Shown here: piece after piece, positions 1 to 7,745 of the stretch
Layout: each line of letters starts with the position of its first letter
Position numbering within the stretch: the first letter of the stretch is position 1
Assembly: GCA_902479065.1 (NCBI GenBank)
Contig: CABSNM010000001.1
Coordinates: forward strand, 124,001 to 188,000
Length of the DNA: 64,000 nucleotides
Reading direction: 5' to 3'
Source: an uncultured Collinsella sp.
Lineage (GTDB): Bacteria; Actinomycetota; Coriobacteriia; Coriobacteriales; Coriobacteriaceae
Notes under the pieces: generated by a model
What the model saw: the letters and a program-made list of their open reading frames with translations, nothing else
Database searches by the model: none
What the model was told of the DNA's origin: nothing
Position numbers and translations under genes: made by a program

Positions 1-1
1 G

Positions 2-1822
2 GCAGCGCACCTGGCCAGCACCGCCGCGCTGTTCGAGGAGTACCGTCATCTGTGTACCGTCTCGCACCTGCGCGGATTTCCGCGCGTCTATGGCTACGGA
101 TCGTGCGAGGATGACCCTCTCATCCTCATGGAGTGGGTCGAGGGCACCTCGCTCAAGCAGGCGCTGCCCCTGCTTCCGCACGACGCCTCGGGCGGGCTGA
201 CCACCCAGATGGTCGCCGCCGTCGGAAACGCCGTGCTTCGTGCGCTCTTGATGACCCAAGGCCTCGTGAATCCGGTCATCCATCGCGACCTGTCGCCTGC
301 CAATATCATGTTCCGCACCACCAGCCGAACGCTCGAGCAGCAGATTGCTGATTGTTCCTTTGACCCCTGCCTCATCGACATGGGCTCCGCGACCATGGCT
401 CTCGGCGACGACACGATCACCCGGCGCGCCGACATCTGGCGTTTTGCCACGCCCGCATACGCCGCGCCCGAGATGCTCACGCAGGATATCGAAGGCATCG
501 CGGCCCTTCGCCGTTCGCCGGCAATCGACGTCTATGCGCTTTCGAGCATTCTGTACCAGCTCTACAGCGGTCGCAAACCGTTTGACTTTGAGTCGACGGA
601 CGCCGCTGCAACCGGCTCGTTCTATCTCGTAAAGACCAAGACCAAGCCGGCACCGCTCGAGCCGCGCTGCGAGGGCGATGAGGCGCTCGTCCAGATCATC
701 ATGAAGGGTCTCTCAGTCGAGCAGTGCGATCGTCCCACCGAGCAGCAGATGCTCGAGGTGCTCTCGGCATACCTCACCGACGCCGAATCCGAAGGCCGCG
801 AAGGTGCAGGAGACGAGGCCGCAATTGATATCGATTCTGGCACGCACCTTAAGGTCGACGTCGCCGGCAAGCGCGCACGAGAGATCCTGAATCAGGCCCG
901 CCACGATGCCATGACCCGCCGCCGCTTTATTATCGGCGGCGCTATCGCAGCCGTTGCGGGGCTCAGCGTTATCGGGGCGGCAACCCATGGCTTTGGCATC
1001 CCCGACTACCTCGACGGCATCCGCGGTTCACTTGACGACTACACCTGGGATCAGCTGCAGGAGATTTCGCTCAAGATTAAGGCCGCCGAGACCCGTAGCG
1101 AGGCACGCGAGATTGCCAAGCGCTATCACCTGCTCGATGCCGATGGGCATATCCCCTATCCGTGTACCAAGCGCGTGAAACTCACCAACGGGCTGGAGGT
1201 CGGCGCGCAGCTTGTGGGCATCCGTCACGATGAGCTTCTGGACGGGACGGGCAAGGCCGGACTGACGTTTATGTTCGACGCGGGTATTGCCGAGCGCAAC
1301 GCTGCGGCTGAACCGCCGAGCGCCGGCTGGGCAGTTTGCGAGCTGCGGGAATGGCTCGACGGCGACGGCCTTAAGCTGCTGCCCAACAAGTTGCGCGCGC
1401 TCATCAAATCTGTCAAAAAGGTCTCGAATAACGCTGGCGCCGCCAACAGTGCATCGTGTCTGAGCGAGTTGCCCGCAACCCTTTGGCTGCCCGCCATGGT
1501 CGAGCTGTGCGGTACGCAACCGCCCGATTCGTTTGCCAAGGACTATCACTACCTGGCAGAAATCTACAACGGCGAGGGCAAGGAGTATCAGCTCTTCCGC
1601 GAGCTCAAGGTGAGCCCGTATTCCACGAACGAGACGATGGTCCGCCAGTGGAAGGGCAAGGACACCTGCTGGTGGGAGCGCACGGTGAGCCCCGACTCAT
1701 CGGAGACCGAAGGCACGCTCTACATAAACCGTGTGGGCCACGACGGCGACGCCTTTACGTACGCAACGCCTGCGGACAAGCCAAACAAACGAACCTGCGT
1801 GATCCCCGGATTCTGTATCTAG
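2..1822 (+). CDS. Membrane-anchored Ser/Thr protein kinase, 5' truncated by window edge
   Basis: The reading frame is open from base 2, so the start and the N-lobe (Gly-rich loop, catalytic Lys) lie outside the window; 606 residues remain. The catalytic loop HRDLSPANIMF is near residue 94 and is followed by LIDMGSA, a DFG variant (DMG), near residue 126. An APE-like 'AAPEM' follows, so the kinase core looks active. A single hydrophobic segment (FIIGGAIAAVAGLSVIGAA) near residues 309-328 suggests an intracellular kinase domain and an extracellular C-terminal part. The C-terminal ~200 residues (motifs ASCLSELPATLWLPAMVELCG and WWERTVSP) resemble DUF6273-type domains, possibly a ligand sensor. 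Kinase call is firm; substrate unknown. It stops just before a palindrome array. Confidence 0.85.
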   Translation, partial: AAHLASTAALFEEYRHLCTVSHLRGFPRVYGYGSCEDDPLILMEWVEGTSLKQALPLLPHDASGGLTTQMVAAVGNAVLRALLMTQGLVNPVIHRDLSPANIMFRTTSRTLEQQIADCSFDPCLIDMGSATMALGDDTITRRADIWRFATPAYAAPEMLTQDIEGIAALRRSPAIDVYALSSILYQLYSGRKPFDFESTDAAATGSFYLVKTKTKPAPLEPRCEGDEALVQIIMKGLSVEQCDRPTEQQMLEVLSAYLTDAESEGREGAGDEAAIDIDSGTHLKVDVAGKRAREILNQARHDAMTRRRFIIGGAIAAVAGLSVIGAATHGFGIPDYLDGIRGSLDDYTWDQLQEISLKIKAAETRSEAREIAKRYHLLDADGHIPYPCTKRVKLTNGLEVGAQLVGIRHDELLDGTGKAGLTFMFDAGIAERNAAAEPPSAGWAVCELREWLDGDGLKLLPNKLRALIKSVKKVSNNAGAANSASCLSELPATLWLPAMVELCGTQPPDSFAKDYHYLAEIYNGEGKEYQLFRELKVSPYSTNETMVRQWKGKDTCWWERTVSPDSSETEGTLYINRVGHDGDAFTYATPADKPNKRTCVIPGFCI

Positions 1823-1863
1823 AGAGCGGGCGTCTTGCCGTGACGGGACCCCTCCCCGGCAAT

Positions 1864-2082
1864 TGTCTCAATCTGTAACAGTTAGAGGTCATATTTGCTG
1901 CTAGATGTTACAGAACGAGACATTGAGTTTCCTGCCAACTGTTTGTCTTGATCTGTAACAAATACTCGGTAAAACGGGGTCTAGTTGTTACAGATCGAGA
2001 CGTTAGTTTTCGGCTGAAATGTTTGTCTAAATCTGTAACAGCTATGGTTCAAAAACCGATCCAGACGTTACAGATTGAGATG
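1864..2082. repeat. Family A palindrome array, three 59-nt units (A1-A3)
   Basis: Units occupy 1864-1922, 1944-2002 and 2024-2082, each exactly 59 nt, repeating every 80 nt with 21-nt spacers. Each has a left arm like TGTCTCAATCTGTAACAG and a right arm like TGTTACAGATCGAGACA around a variable ~25-nt centre. A degenerate fourth left arm (ATCTGTAACG) follows at about 2121. There is no U-run, so these are not ordinary terminators. The array lies between the kinase gene and the copA promoter and fills most of this gap. It shows no coding potential. Confidence 0.9.
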
Positions 2083-2155
2083 TTTGGTTGAGACGGTCCA
2101 TCGGCCAACCAACCACCCTCATCTGTAACGAAATGTCATACATTTCTTTCTGTAC

Positions 2156-2186
2156 TGGACACCCCCAGGGGGTATGGGTGTATAGT
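2156..2186 (+). promoter_or_regulatory. copA promoter with CsoR-type operator
   Basis: A -35-like TGGACA (2156-2161) and a -10-like TATAGT (2181-2186) are separated by 19 bp. The spacer is filled by a G/C-tract dyad ACCCCCAGGGGGTAT (2161-2175) followed by GGGTGTA, which resembles known CsoR operators (C-tract, short centre, G-tract then TAT). A csoR gene is encoded 2.9 kb downstream in the same cluster. Known for the family: apo-CsoR represses and Cu(I) binding releases it. That this is the site here is inference from sequence and context. Confidence 0.75.
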
Positions 2187-2233
2187 ATCGGCAGGTTAAC
2201 ACTTTCAACACCGAACCACAGAAAGGAGGAGCC

Positions 2234-4573
2234 ATGGCTCAAGATAAGTTTGATGTGGGCGGCATGACGTGCGCCGCTTGCCAGGCGCACGTGGACCGCG
2301 CCGTCAGCAAGCTCGACGGCGTCCAAAGCGTCGCGGTCAACCTGCTCGCCGGTTCCATGATGGTCGACTATGACCCCGCGCAGGTCTCCCCCGACGATAT
2401 CTGCAGCGCTGTCGATCGCGCTGGCTACTCGGCCTCGCCCGTCAGCACGGGCACCGACGCCGCCCAAAACGGCAGTACGCAAGCCAGGTCCGGCGCCGCC
2501 CATATGGAGTCGCCCACCAAAAAGCTGGAGGCCGCCGCCTCTGCCATGCGCACCCGCCTCATCATCTCGATCATCTTCCTCATCCCACTGTTCTACATAG
2601 GCATGGGGCACATGCTCGGTTGGCCACTGCCCGGCGTCTTCACCGACCACACCCACAGCATGACGCTCGCGCTCACCGAGCTCGTCCTGCTCATTCCCAT
2701 CGTCTACGTCAACGACGCATACTTTATCAACGGGTTTAAATCGCTTACGCACGGCGCGCCTACCATGGACGCCCTTATTGCCGTGGGCGCCACCGCGTCC
2801 ATCGCCTGGTCGCTCTACGCCATGTTCATCATGGCCGACCAGCTAGCCGCGGGTCAGGTCCACGAGGCCATGATGACGAGCATGGACAACCTGTATTTTG
2901 AGAGCGCCGGCACGATCTTGTCGCTCGTCACCGTAGGCAAATATCTCGAGACACGCAGCAAATCCAAGACTGGCGGCGCCATCGAGGCGCTCATTGACCT
3001 GGCACCCAAGACCGCGACCGTCGTGGCCGTCGACGGTACCGAGACCACCGTCGATGTCGATGCCATTCTGCCCGGCCAGGTGCTGCGTGTGCGCCCCGGC
3101 GAGTCCATCCCTGTCGACGGCGTGGTACTCGAGGGCGCTTCGGCCGTGGACGAAAGCGCACTGACCGGCGAGTCCATCCCCGTGGAGAAGACCGCCGGCG
3201 CCACCGTCAACGCCGCCACCGTCAACCGCACCGGATCGTTTACCTTCCGCGCTACGCGTGTGGGCGCTGACACGTCGCTCGCCAAGATTATCCAGCTCGT
3301 CGAGGACGCCAACGCCACCAAGGCACCCATTGCTCGACTGGCCGACAAGGTCGCCGGCGTGTTCGTGCCTGTGGTATTCGTGATCTCGGCCGTGACCTTT
3401 GTGGTGTGGATGGCACTGACCAGCGACGTGAATGAGGCGCTAACCTCCGCCGTCGCTGTGCTGGCGATCAGCTGCCCGTGCGCGCTGGGCCTGGCCACGC
3501 CCGTCGCCATTATGGTCGGCACCGGCAAGGGCGCCGAGATGGGCATTCTGTTTAAGAGCGCCGAGGCGCTGGAGAACCTGCGCAGCGTGGGCACCGTGGT
3601 GCTCGATAAGACGGGCACGGTCACCCGCGGCAAGCCTGCCGTGACCGATATCGTGGTAGCCACGCGCGCTGACGGCTCGCCCGCCATGAGCGAAAAGGCG
3701 CTGCTCAAGTTGGCCGCCGCGTTGGAGCGCTCGAGCGAGCACCCGCTGGCCGAGGCGATTATGGCCGAGTGTGAGACACGCGGGATCGTCGCGCGCATGG
3801 TCGAGGACTTTACTGCCGTGCCCGGGCGAGGCGTTACGGCACGCGAGGGGCAAAACGCCATTGCCGCCGGCAATATGCGCCTGATGGACGAGTTGGGCGT
3901 TACCGTGCCCGCGGGTCTTGCCGAGCAATTTGCCGTCGAAGGCAAGACGCCGCTGTTCTTTGCCAAGAACGGCGAGCTTGCTGGCACCATTGCCGTGGCT
4001 GACGAGGTCAAGGAGACGAGCGCCGGGGCCATCGCCGCACTGCGCTCGCTTGGCGTCGACGTGCGCATGCTCACCGGCGACAACCGCGTGACGGCCGAGG
4101 CCATCGCCCGCCGCGTGGGGCTGAGCAGCGAACAGGTCATCGCCGACGTCCTCCCCGCCGACAAGGAACGCCACGTGCGCGAACTGCAGGATGCGGGCGG
4201 CAAGGTCGCCATGGTGGGCGACGGCATCAATGACTCCCCCGCCCTGGCGCGCGCCGACGTGGGCCTTGCCATCGGCACCGGCGCCGACATCGCCAAAGAA
4301 GGGGCAGATGTGGTGCTCATGCGCAGCGACCTCATGGACGTCGCCCGCGCCATCGAGCTTTCGCGCGCCACGATCCGCAACATCAAGCAGGACCTGTTCT
4401 GGGCACTGTTCTACAACGGCATCGGCATTCCGCTGGCGGCGGGCGTGTTCTTCCCGCTCACCGGATGGCAACTCTCGCCGATGTTTGGCGCCGCGGCCAT
4501 GAGCCTGTCGAGCGTGTGCGTCGTGTCCAATGCCCTGCGTTTGAAATCCTTTAAGCCTAAAGTGGCAAAATAG
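2234..4573 (+). CDS. copA: Copper-exporting P1B-type ATPase
   Basis: The 779-residue protein has one N-terminal HMA domain with the metal site GMTCAAC (residues ~10-16), membrane segments from ~100, the actuator motif TGES, the CPC metal-translocation motif (about residues 414-416, SCPCALG), the phosphorylation motif DKTGT (Asp ~458), SSEHPLA, and GDGIND near the C-terminal hinge. This is a full set for a P1B-1 Cu(I) exporter, which pumps cytosolic Cu(I) out using ATP. The start follows a strong GAAAGGAGGA ribosome site. It heads the cluster copA, copZ-like, csoR, and the operator-bearing promoter upstream implies copper induction. The single HMA domain is one fewer than in Bacillus subtilis CopA. 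Confidence 0.95.
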   Translation: MAQDKFDVGGMTCAACQAHVDRAVSKLDGVQSVAVNLLAGSMMVDYDPAQVSPDDICSAVDRAGYSASPVSTGTDAAQNGSTQARSGAAHMESPTKKLEAAASAMRTRLIISIIFLIPLFYIGMGHMLGWPLPGVFTDHTHSMTLALTELVLLIPIVYVNDAYFINGFKSLTHGAPTMDALIAVGATASIAWSLYAMFIMADQLAAGQVHEAMMTSMDNLYFESAGTILSLVTVGKYLETRSKSKTGGAIEALIDLAPKTATVVAVDGTETTVDVDAILPGQVLRVRPGESIPVDGVVLEGASAVDESALTGESIPVEKTAGATVNAATVNRTGSFTFRATRVGADTSLAKIIQLVEDANATKAPIARLADKVAGVFVPVVFVISAVTFVVWMALTSDVNEALTSAVAVLAISCPCALGLATPVAIMVGTGKGAEMGILFKSAEALENLRSVGTVVLDKTGTVTRGKPAVTDIVVATRADGSPAMSEKALLKLAAALERSSEHPLAEAIMAECETRGIVARMVEDFTAVPGRGVTAREGQNAIAAGNMRLMDELGVTVPAGLAEQFAVEGKTPLFFAKNGELAGTIAVADEVKETSAGAIAALRSLGVDVRMLTGDNRVTAEAIARRVGLSSEQVIADVLPADKERHVRELQDAGGKVAMVGDGINDSPALARADVGLAIGTGADIAKEGADVVLMRSDLMDVARAIELSRATIRNIKQDLFWALFYNGIGIPLAAGVFFPLTGWQLSPMFGAAAMSLSSVCVVSNALRLKSFKPKVAK

Positions 4574-4640
4574 GCTCACCATTAAGTCCATTTAGAACGG
4601 GTTTTCCAAGTGCCCGAGATTGACCTGAAAGAGGAGCGAC

Positions 4641-4656
4641 GCGTACTTTGGTACGC
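4641..4656. other. Small hairpin between copA and copZ
   Basis: GCGTAC-tttg-GTACGC forms a perfect 6-bp stem with a 4-nt loop in the 147-nt gap between copA and the chaperone gene. It has no T-run, so it could be an mRNA processing or stability element. Function unknown. Confidence 0.4.
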
Positions 4657-4720
4657 GAGCGACGGTTTGAAGGTCAAGGTCGGGTGCCTGGGAAAGCCGA
4701 CACAACAGAGAGGAATACCC

Positions 4721-4942
4721 ATGCGTTTCACAATTAAGACTTCCGGCCTTATGTGCGGCCACTGCGACGCCACCGTCGAGACCGCGCTGCTCAACGTTGC
4801 GGGCGTAACCGACGCCGACGCCGACCACGAGACTCAGACCGTCCAGGTGGAGTGCGCCGACACCGTAACCGCCGAGCAACTCGCCGCCGCTGTCGAGGCC
4901 GCGGGCGAGAAATTCCACGCCCTGTCTGTGACCGCCGCATAG
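4721..4942 (+). CDS. copZ: CopZ-like copper chaperone (HMA domain)
   Basis: This 73-residue protein is a single heavy-metal-associated domain with the metal loop GLMCGHCDATVE (CxxC at about residues 12-15, here CGHC rather than the more common CxAC). The family binds Cu(I) and hands it to CopA or to the regulator. The start ATG at 4721 was chosen because AGAGGAA lies just upstream; an in-frame extension to 4610 has no ribosome site and runs through the hairpin. It sits between copA and csoR on the same strand, supporting a copper role. The CGHC metal loop makes mercury or another soft metal a less likely alternative. Confidence 0.85.
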   Translation: MRFTIKTSGLMCGHCDATVETALLNVAGVTDADADHETQTVQVECADTVTAEQLAAAVEAAGEKFHALSVTAA

Positions 4943-4968
4943 CAGTCGCTGCCTACTGAATCCTCAGA

Positions 4969-5035
4969 AGTTGCGGTGAAATACGGACTGTTGTGCCGCC
5001 CTAGGCCTTTAAACGGTCCGTATTTCACCGCAACT
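4969..5035. repeat. Family B 67-nt hairpin (B1)
   Basis: The arms AGTTGCGGTGAAATACGGAC and GTCCGTATTTCACCGCAACT pair perfectly over 20 bp around a 27-nt centre. Two more copies of exactly 67 nt occur at 18896-18962 and 32820-32886. This copy separates copZ from csoR, so it lies inside the copper cluster. Confidence 0.9.
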
Positions 5036-5077
5036 GACGGGGACATCCGGAAGATCGACCAGAAACGAGGACCCGAC

Positions 5078-5350
5078 ATGATGGCAGACCATAAATCGGT
5101 GACCCGCATGCTCAAGACGGCACGCGGCCAGATCGACGGCATCTTGCGGATGGTCGAGGAGGACCGTTACTGCGTCGATATTTCCACGCAGCTCATGGCA
5201 ACGCAGGCGCTCCTCGCGCGCATTAACGCCGACGTGCTCAAGGCGCATATCGAGGGCTGCGTGACTTCGGCAATCGAATCGGGCGACGAAGACCTCAAAG
5301 CCGCCAAGCTCGCCGAAATCGAACGCGTCGTCGACAAGCTCTCCAAGTAA
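5078..5350 (+). CDS. csoR: Copper-sensing transcriptional repressor CsoR
   Basis: A 90-residue all-helical DUF156-family protein. The Cu(I) ligand set is visible as Cys in RYCVDIS, then His and Cys in KAHIEGC, the C-H-C pattern of CsoR rather than of formaldehyde (FrmR) or persulfide (CstR, no His) sensors. ATG at 5078 (MMADHK) follows AAACGAGGA; ATG at 5081 is equally possible, while the open frame back to 4976 runs through the family B hairpin and is unlikely to be translated. It is the last gene of the copper cluster and probably controls the operator at ~2158-2183. Confidence 0.92.
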   Translation: MMADHKSVTRMLKTARGQIDGILRMVEEDRYCVDISTQLMATQALLARINADVLKAHIEGCVTSAIESGDEDLKAAKLAEIERVVDKLSK

Positions 5351-5359
5351 TAGGGGCAT

Positions 5360-5441
5360 TGGGGACAGATTTCTTTGCACCGTCTTGGTATTCCGGGGAC
5401 AGGTATGTTTGCACCACATTGGTGCAGATTAACCTGTCCCC
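5360..5441. repeat. Family C element (GGGGACAGGT palindromes)
   Basis: A half element GGGGACAGATTTCTTTGCAC (from 5360) is followed by a full palindrome at 5395-5441. Its outer arms are GGGGACAGGT and ACCTGTCCCC, and its inner arms are GCACC and GGTGC around acatt. Related sequences occur at 40181-40212 and 54555-54587. It lies between csoR and the next gene. Confidence 0.8.
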
Positions 5442-5496
5442 CTTGCTCTAAATCGGGTATAAAGGCGTGCAGCATATCGAACGAAAGGCAATTTGC

Positions 5497-5970
5497 ATGA
5501 ATGACTTTATGAAGGGTCGCAATGGTGCCGATGAACTCACCATCGTGATGGGTTTTGCCGGCATCGTCATCGCGATGATCGGATCGATAGCCCGCATCCA
5601 GTGGCTCAGCTGGATTGCCATCGCCGTAATCGTGATTGGCGTGCTGCGCGGCCTGTCCAAAAATATCGACGCACGTCACAAGGAGAACGAGGCCTTTGTC
5701 GCCGCGACTGCAAACGTACCCGGCTTGGGCAAGTTTGTAGCTAGCTTGGGCGGCGGAGCTGCAGCGGCCAACGCCTCGCGCGCAGCCGGTACTAGCAAGG
5801 AAGACTTTGAACGTGCCAAGCGCACAGCCAAGAAGATGTGGAAGGGCCGCAAGACCACGGCCTATCTTAAGTGCCCCAACTGCGGCCAGATGCTCTCCGT
5901 TCCCAAGGGCAAAGGCAAGATCCGCGTCACCTGCCCCAAGTGCCATGCCAAGATGGAGACGCGCTCATAG
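5497..5970 (+). CDS. Two-TM membrane protein with C-terminal zinc ribbon, unknown function
   Basis: A 157-residue protein starting at ATG 5497 (MNDFMKGRNG) after ACGAAAGG; the frame is open back to 5467 but without a ribosome site. Residues ~12-55 form two hydrophobic helices (ELTIVMGFAGIVIAMIGSI and WLSWIAIAVIVIGVL). A basic linker follows, and the C-terminus carries a zinc ribbon CPNCG...CPKCH (near residues 128-150). I recognise the architecture but no named family or function. It stands alone, followed by a strong terminator. Confidence 0.8.
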   Translation: MNDFMKGRNGADELTIVMGFAGIVIAMIGSIARIQWLSWIAIAVIVIGVLRGLSKNIDARHKENEAFVAATANVPGLGKFVASLGGGAAAANASRAAGTSKEDFERAKRTAKKMWKGRKTTAYLKCPNCGQMLSVPKGKGKIRVTCPKCHAKMETRS

Positions 5971-5993
5971 CTGCCATACTATGGGACAAATAA

Positions 5994-6027
5994 AAGCCGA
6001 GGCCTCGCACTGGGACCTCGGCTTTTT
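5994..6027 (+). terminator. Intrinsic terminator, possibly bidirectional
   Basis: AAGCCGAGG and CCTCGGCTTTTTC form a GC-rich stem followed by a T-run; A residues precede it, so it can also serve the convergent amidohydrolase gene. Confidence 0.9.
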
Positions 6028-6077
6028 CTGATTATGACAAAAGGATTGTCCCTTTGTCGCATCGCCATATCGCGCGC

Positions 6078-7448
6078 TTACGCCACGCCATCGCGGGCAA
6101 GCTCCTCGGCCAACGCCTCGGCAGGCATGGCCATAATCGCGTCGAGCTCGGCGTCCACCTCGGGAATACGCTTCACCTTGAGCTTGCGCACCAGATCACC
6201 GCGACACATCACGTGCGTCGGATCACGCAGCGCGCACAGGTCATCGAGCGGGTTCTCGCGCGTCACCAGAATATCGGCGGCCTTGCCGCACTCGATTGTG
6301 CCGGTCTCGCCGCCCAGCCCCAGCAGCTCGGCATTGACCTGCGTGGCCGTATGCAGCGCGAAAGCGTTGCCCACGCCGACATACTTGGCAAAATAGGCCA
6401 CCTCACGCCACATGTCGTACTGCGTCACGAACGGGCAGCTCGAGTCCGTGCCAAGGCCCACCTTAACGCCAGCTTCCAGTGCGGCACGGGCGCTCTCGAT
6501 GATGCCCGAGCACACGATGTCACCGTTCTTCTTTTGTGTATCGGTCGAATGGGTCTTTTCCGGGTCGAGCAATACAAACGGCAGCGCCGGGCTGATAGTG
6601 CAGGTAACGCTGGGCGCACGCCCCTCGAGCTGCGTGCCCGCGGCGCCGCGGTACAGTTCCAAGATCTCGGGAGTCATCGGGGCACCGTGCTCGATCGTAT
6701 CGACGCCGGCCTCAAGCGCGGCCTTCACGCCTTCGGTGCTCTCGACATGAGCCATAACCGGCAGGCCCACCTCGTGCGCCGCCTTGCACGCCGCCGCGGC
6801 AACCTCGACCGGCATACGCAGCACACCCGGCTCGCCCACCTCGGTAGCGTCGAACACGCCGCCCGTCACGAACAGCTTGATGACGTCGGCACCGCGCGCA
6901 TACAGGTCGCGCACCTGTTCGGCTGCCTCGGCGGGACTGTTGGCCACCTGGGCGAACAAACCCGCACCATGACCGCCCGGCACCGTGACACCCGTTCCCG
7001 GCGCCACCAGGCGAGGACCTTGATACTTGCCGGCATCGATAGCATCGCGCACGGCAAGATCGGCAAACAGCGGGTCGCCCGCGCCGCGCACCGTGGTCAC
7101 GCCACTTGCCAGTTGTTGTTGGGCGCTGCCCTTAAGAATATGGCGCACGATGGCGCGCCCCACGGGATTATCGAGCTTCTTCATCAGCGCGCCCGCATCG
7201 CCCGCCGAAACCGGCTTGCCCGAACCGCACAGATGCACATGCATATTGATGAGGCCTGGCATGAGATACGCACCTGCCAGGTCGATAACCTCGGCACCCG
7301 TAGGCGCCTGCGCCACAGCACTCGGCCCCATCCACGTGATGACACCGCGCTCAACGGCCACGGCCATATCGGGCTGCGGCTCCATATGTTTCGAGCCATC
7401 CAGGACGGTCGCATTGATAAACAACGTGGAACGATCGGCAGACGCCAT
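6078..7448 (-). CDS. Metal-dependent amidohydrolase
   Basis: A 456-residue amidohydrolase-superfamily enzyme. Visible metal-site elements are HVH in NMHVHLCG, a Lys in DVIKLFVTGG, MAHVES, EHGAPM and the C-terminal GTDSSCP, the usual HxH-K-H-H-D order of a binuclear TIM barrel. It resembles the imidazolonepropionase/Xaa-Pro dipeptidase branch, so the substrate could be a cyclic amide or a dipeptide; I cannot choose. The start was set at 7448 (MASADRS) because GGGGGAGGAGCTCGAT lies just upstream; the longer frame to 7481 has no ribosome site. It is monocistronic and convergent with the zinc-ribbon gene. Confidence 0.85.
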   Translation of the reverse strand: MASADRSTLFINATVLDGSKHMEPQPDMAVAVERGVITWMGPSAVAQAPTGAEVIDLAGAYLMPGLINMHVHLCGSGKPVSAGDAGALMKKLDNPVGRAIVRHILKGSAQQQLASGVTTVRGAGDPLFADLAVRDAIDAGKYQGPRLVAPGTGVTVPGGHGAGLFAQVANSPAEAAEQVRDLYARGADVIKLFVTGGVFDATEVGEPGVLRMPVEVAAAACKAAHEVGLPVMAHVESTEGVKAALEAGVDTIEHGAPMTPEILELYRGAAGTQLEGRAPSVTCTISPALPFVLLDPEKTHSTDTQKKNGDIVCSGIIESARAALEAGVKVGLGTDSSCPFVTQYDMWREVAYFAKYVGVGNAFALHTATQVNAELLGLGGETGTIECGKAADILVTRENPLDDLCALRDPTHVMCRGDLVRKLKVKRIPEVDAELDAIMAMPAEALAEELARDGVA

Positions 7449-7598
7449 ATCGAGCTCCTCCCCCTCAGAAAACTTGAACATCTGTCCATTATTATCCAGC
7501 GCGGCAGGATTGCTGCGGACATATCGGTTAACGGAGGGAAGAGGGGATGTGGGGGGGACGGAATACGTTGCAGCCCCACCCCAGCAACATCAGGGGAA

Positions 7599-7738
7599 TG
7601 TCTCGATCTGTAACAGGTACAGGGTTATTGGGCCCCTTGATGTTACAGATCAAGACATTCGGTCGACGTTTCACCGGTTTGTCTCAATCTGTAACAATTA
7701 CGAACTCAAACAACTTCTAAACGTTACAGATCGAGACA
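7599..7738. repeat. Family A palindrome pair (A4-A5)
   Basis: Two 59-nt units at 7599-7657 and 7680-7738, repeating after 81 nt. A4 has right arm TGTTACAGATCAAGACA; A5 has CGTTACAGATCGAGACA. The pair ends 7 nt before the stop codon of the nuclease-like gene. Confidence 0.9.
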
Positions 7739-7745
7739 AAACCTC

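Noticed and set aside
1864..2082. CRISPR array
   Set aside because: Units are long palindromes with diverged arms and only two or three per array, and there are no cas genes in the window.
4976..5077. N-terminal extension of CsoR
   Set aside because: It would translate the right part of a family B hairpin, has no ribosome site, and lies outside the CsoR family length.
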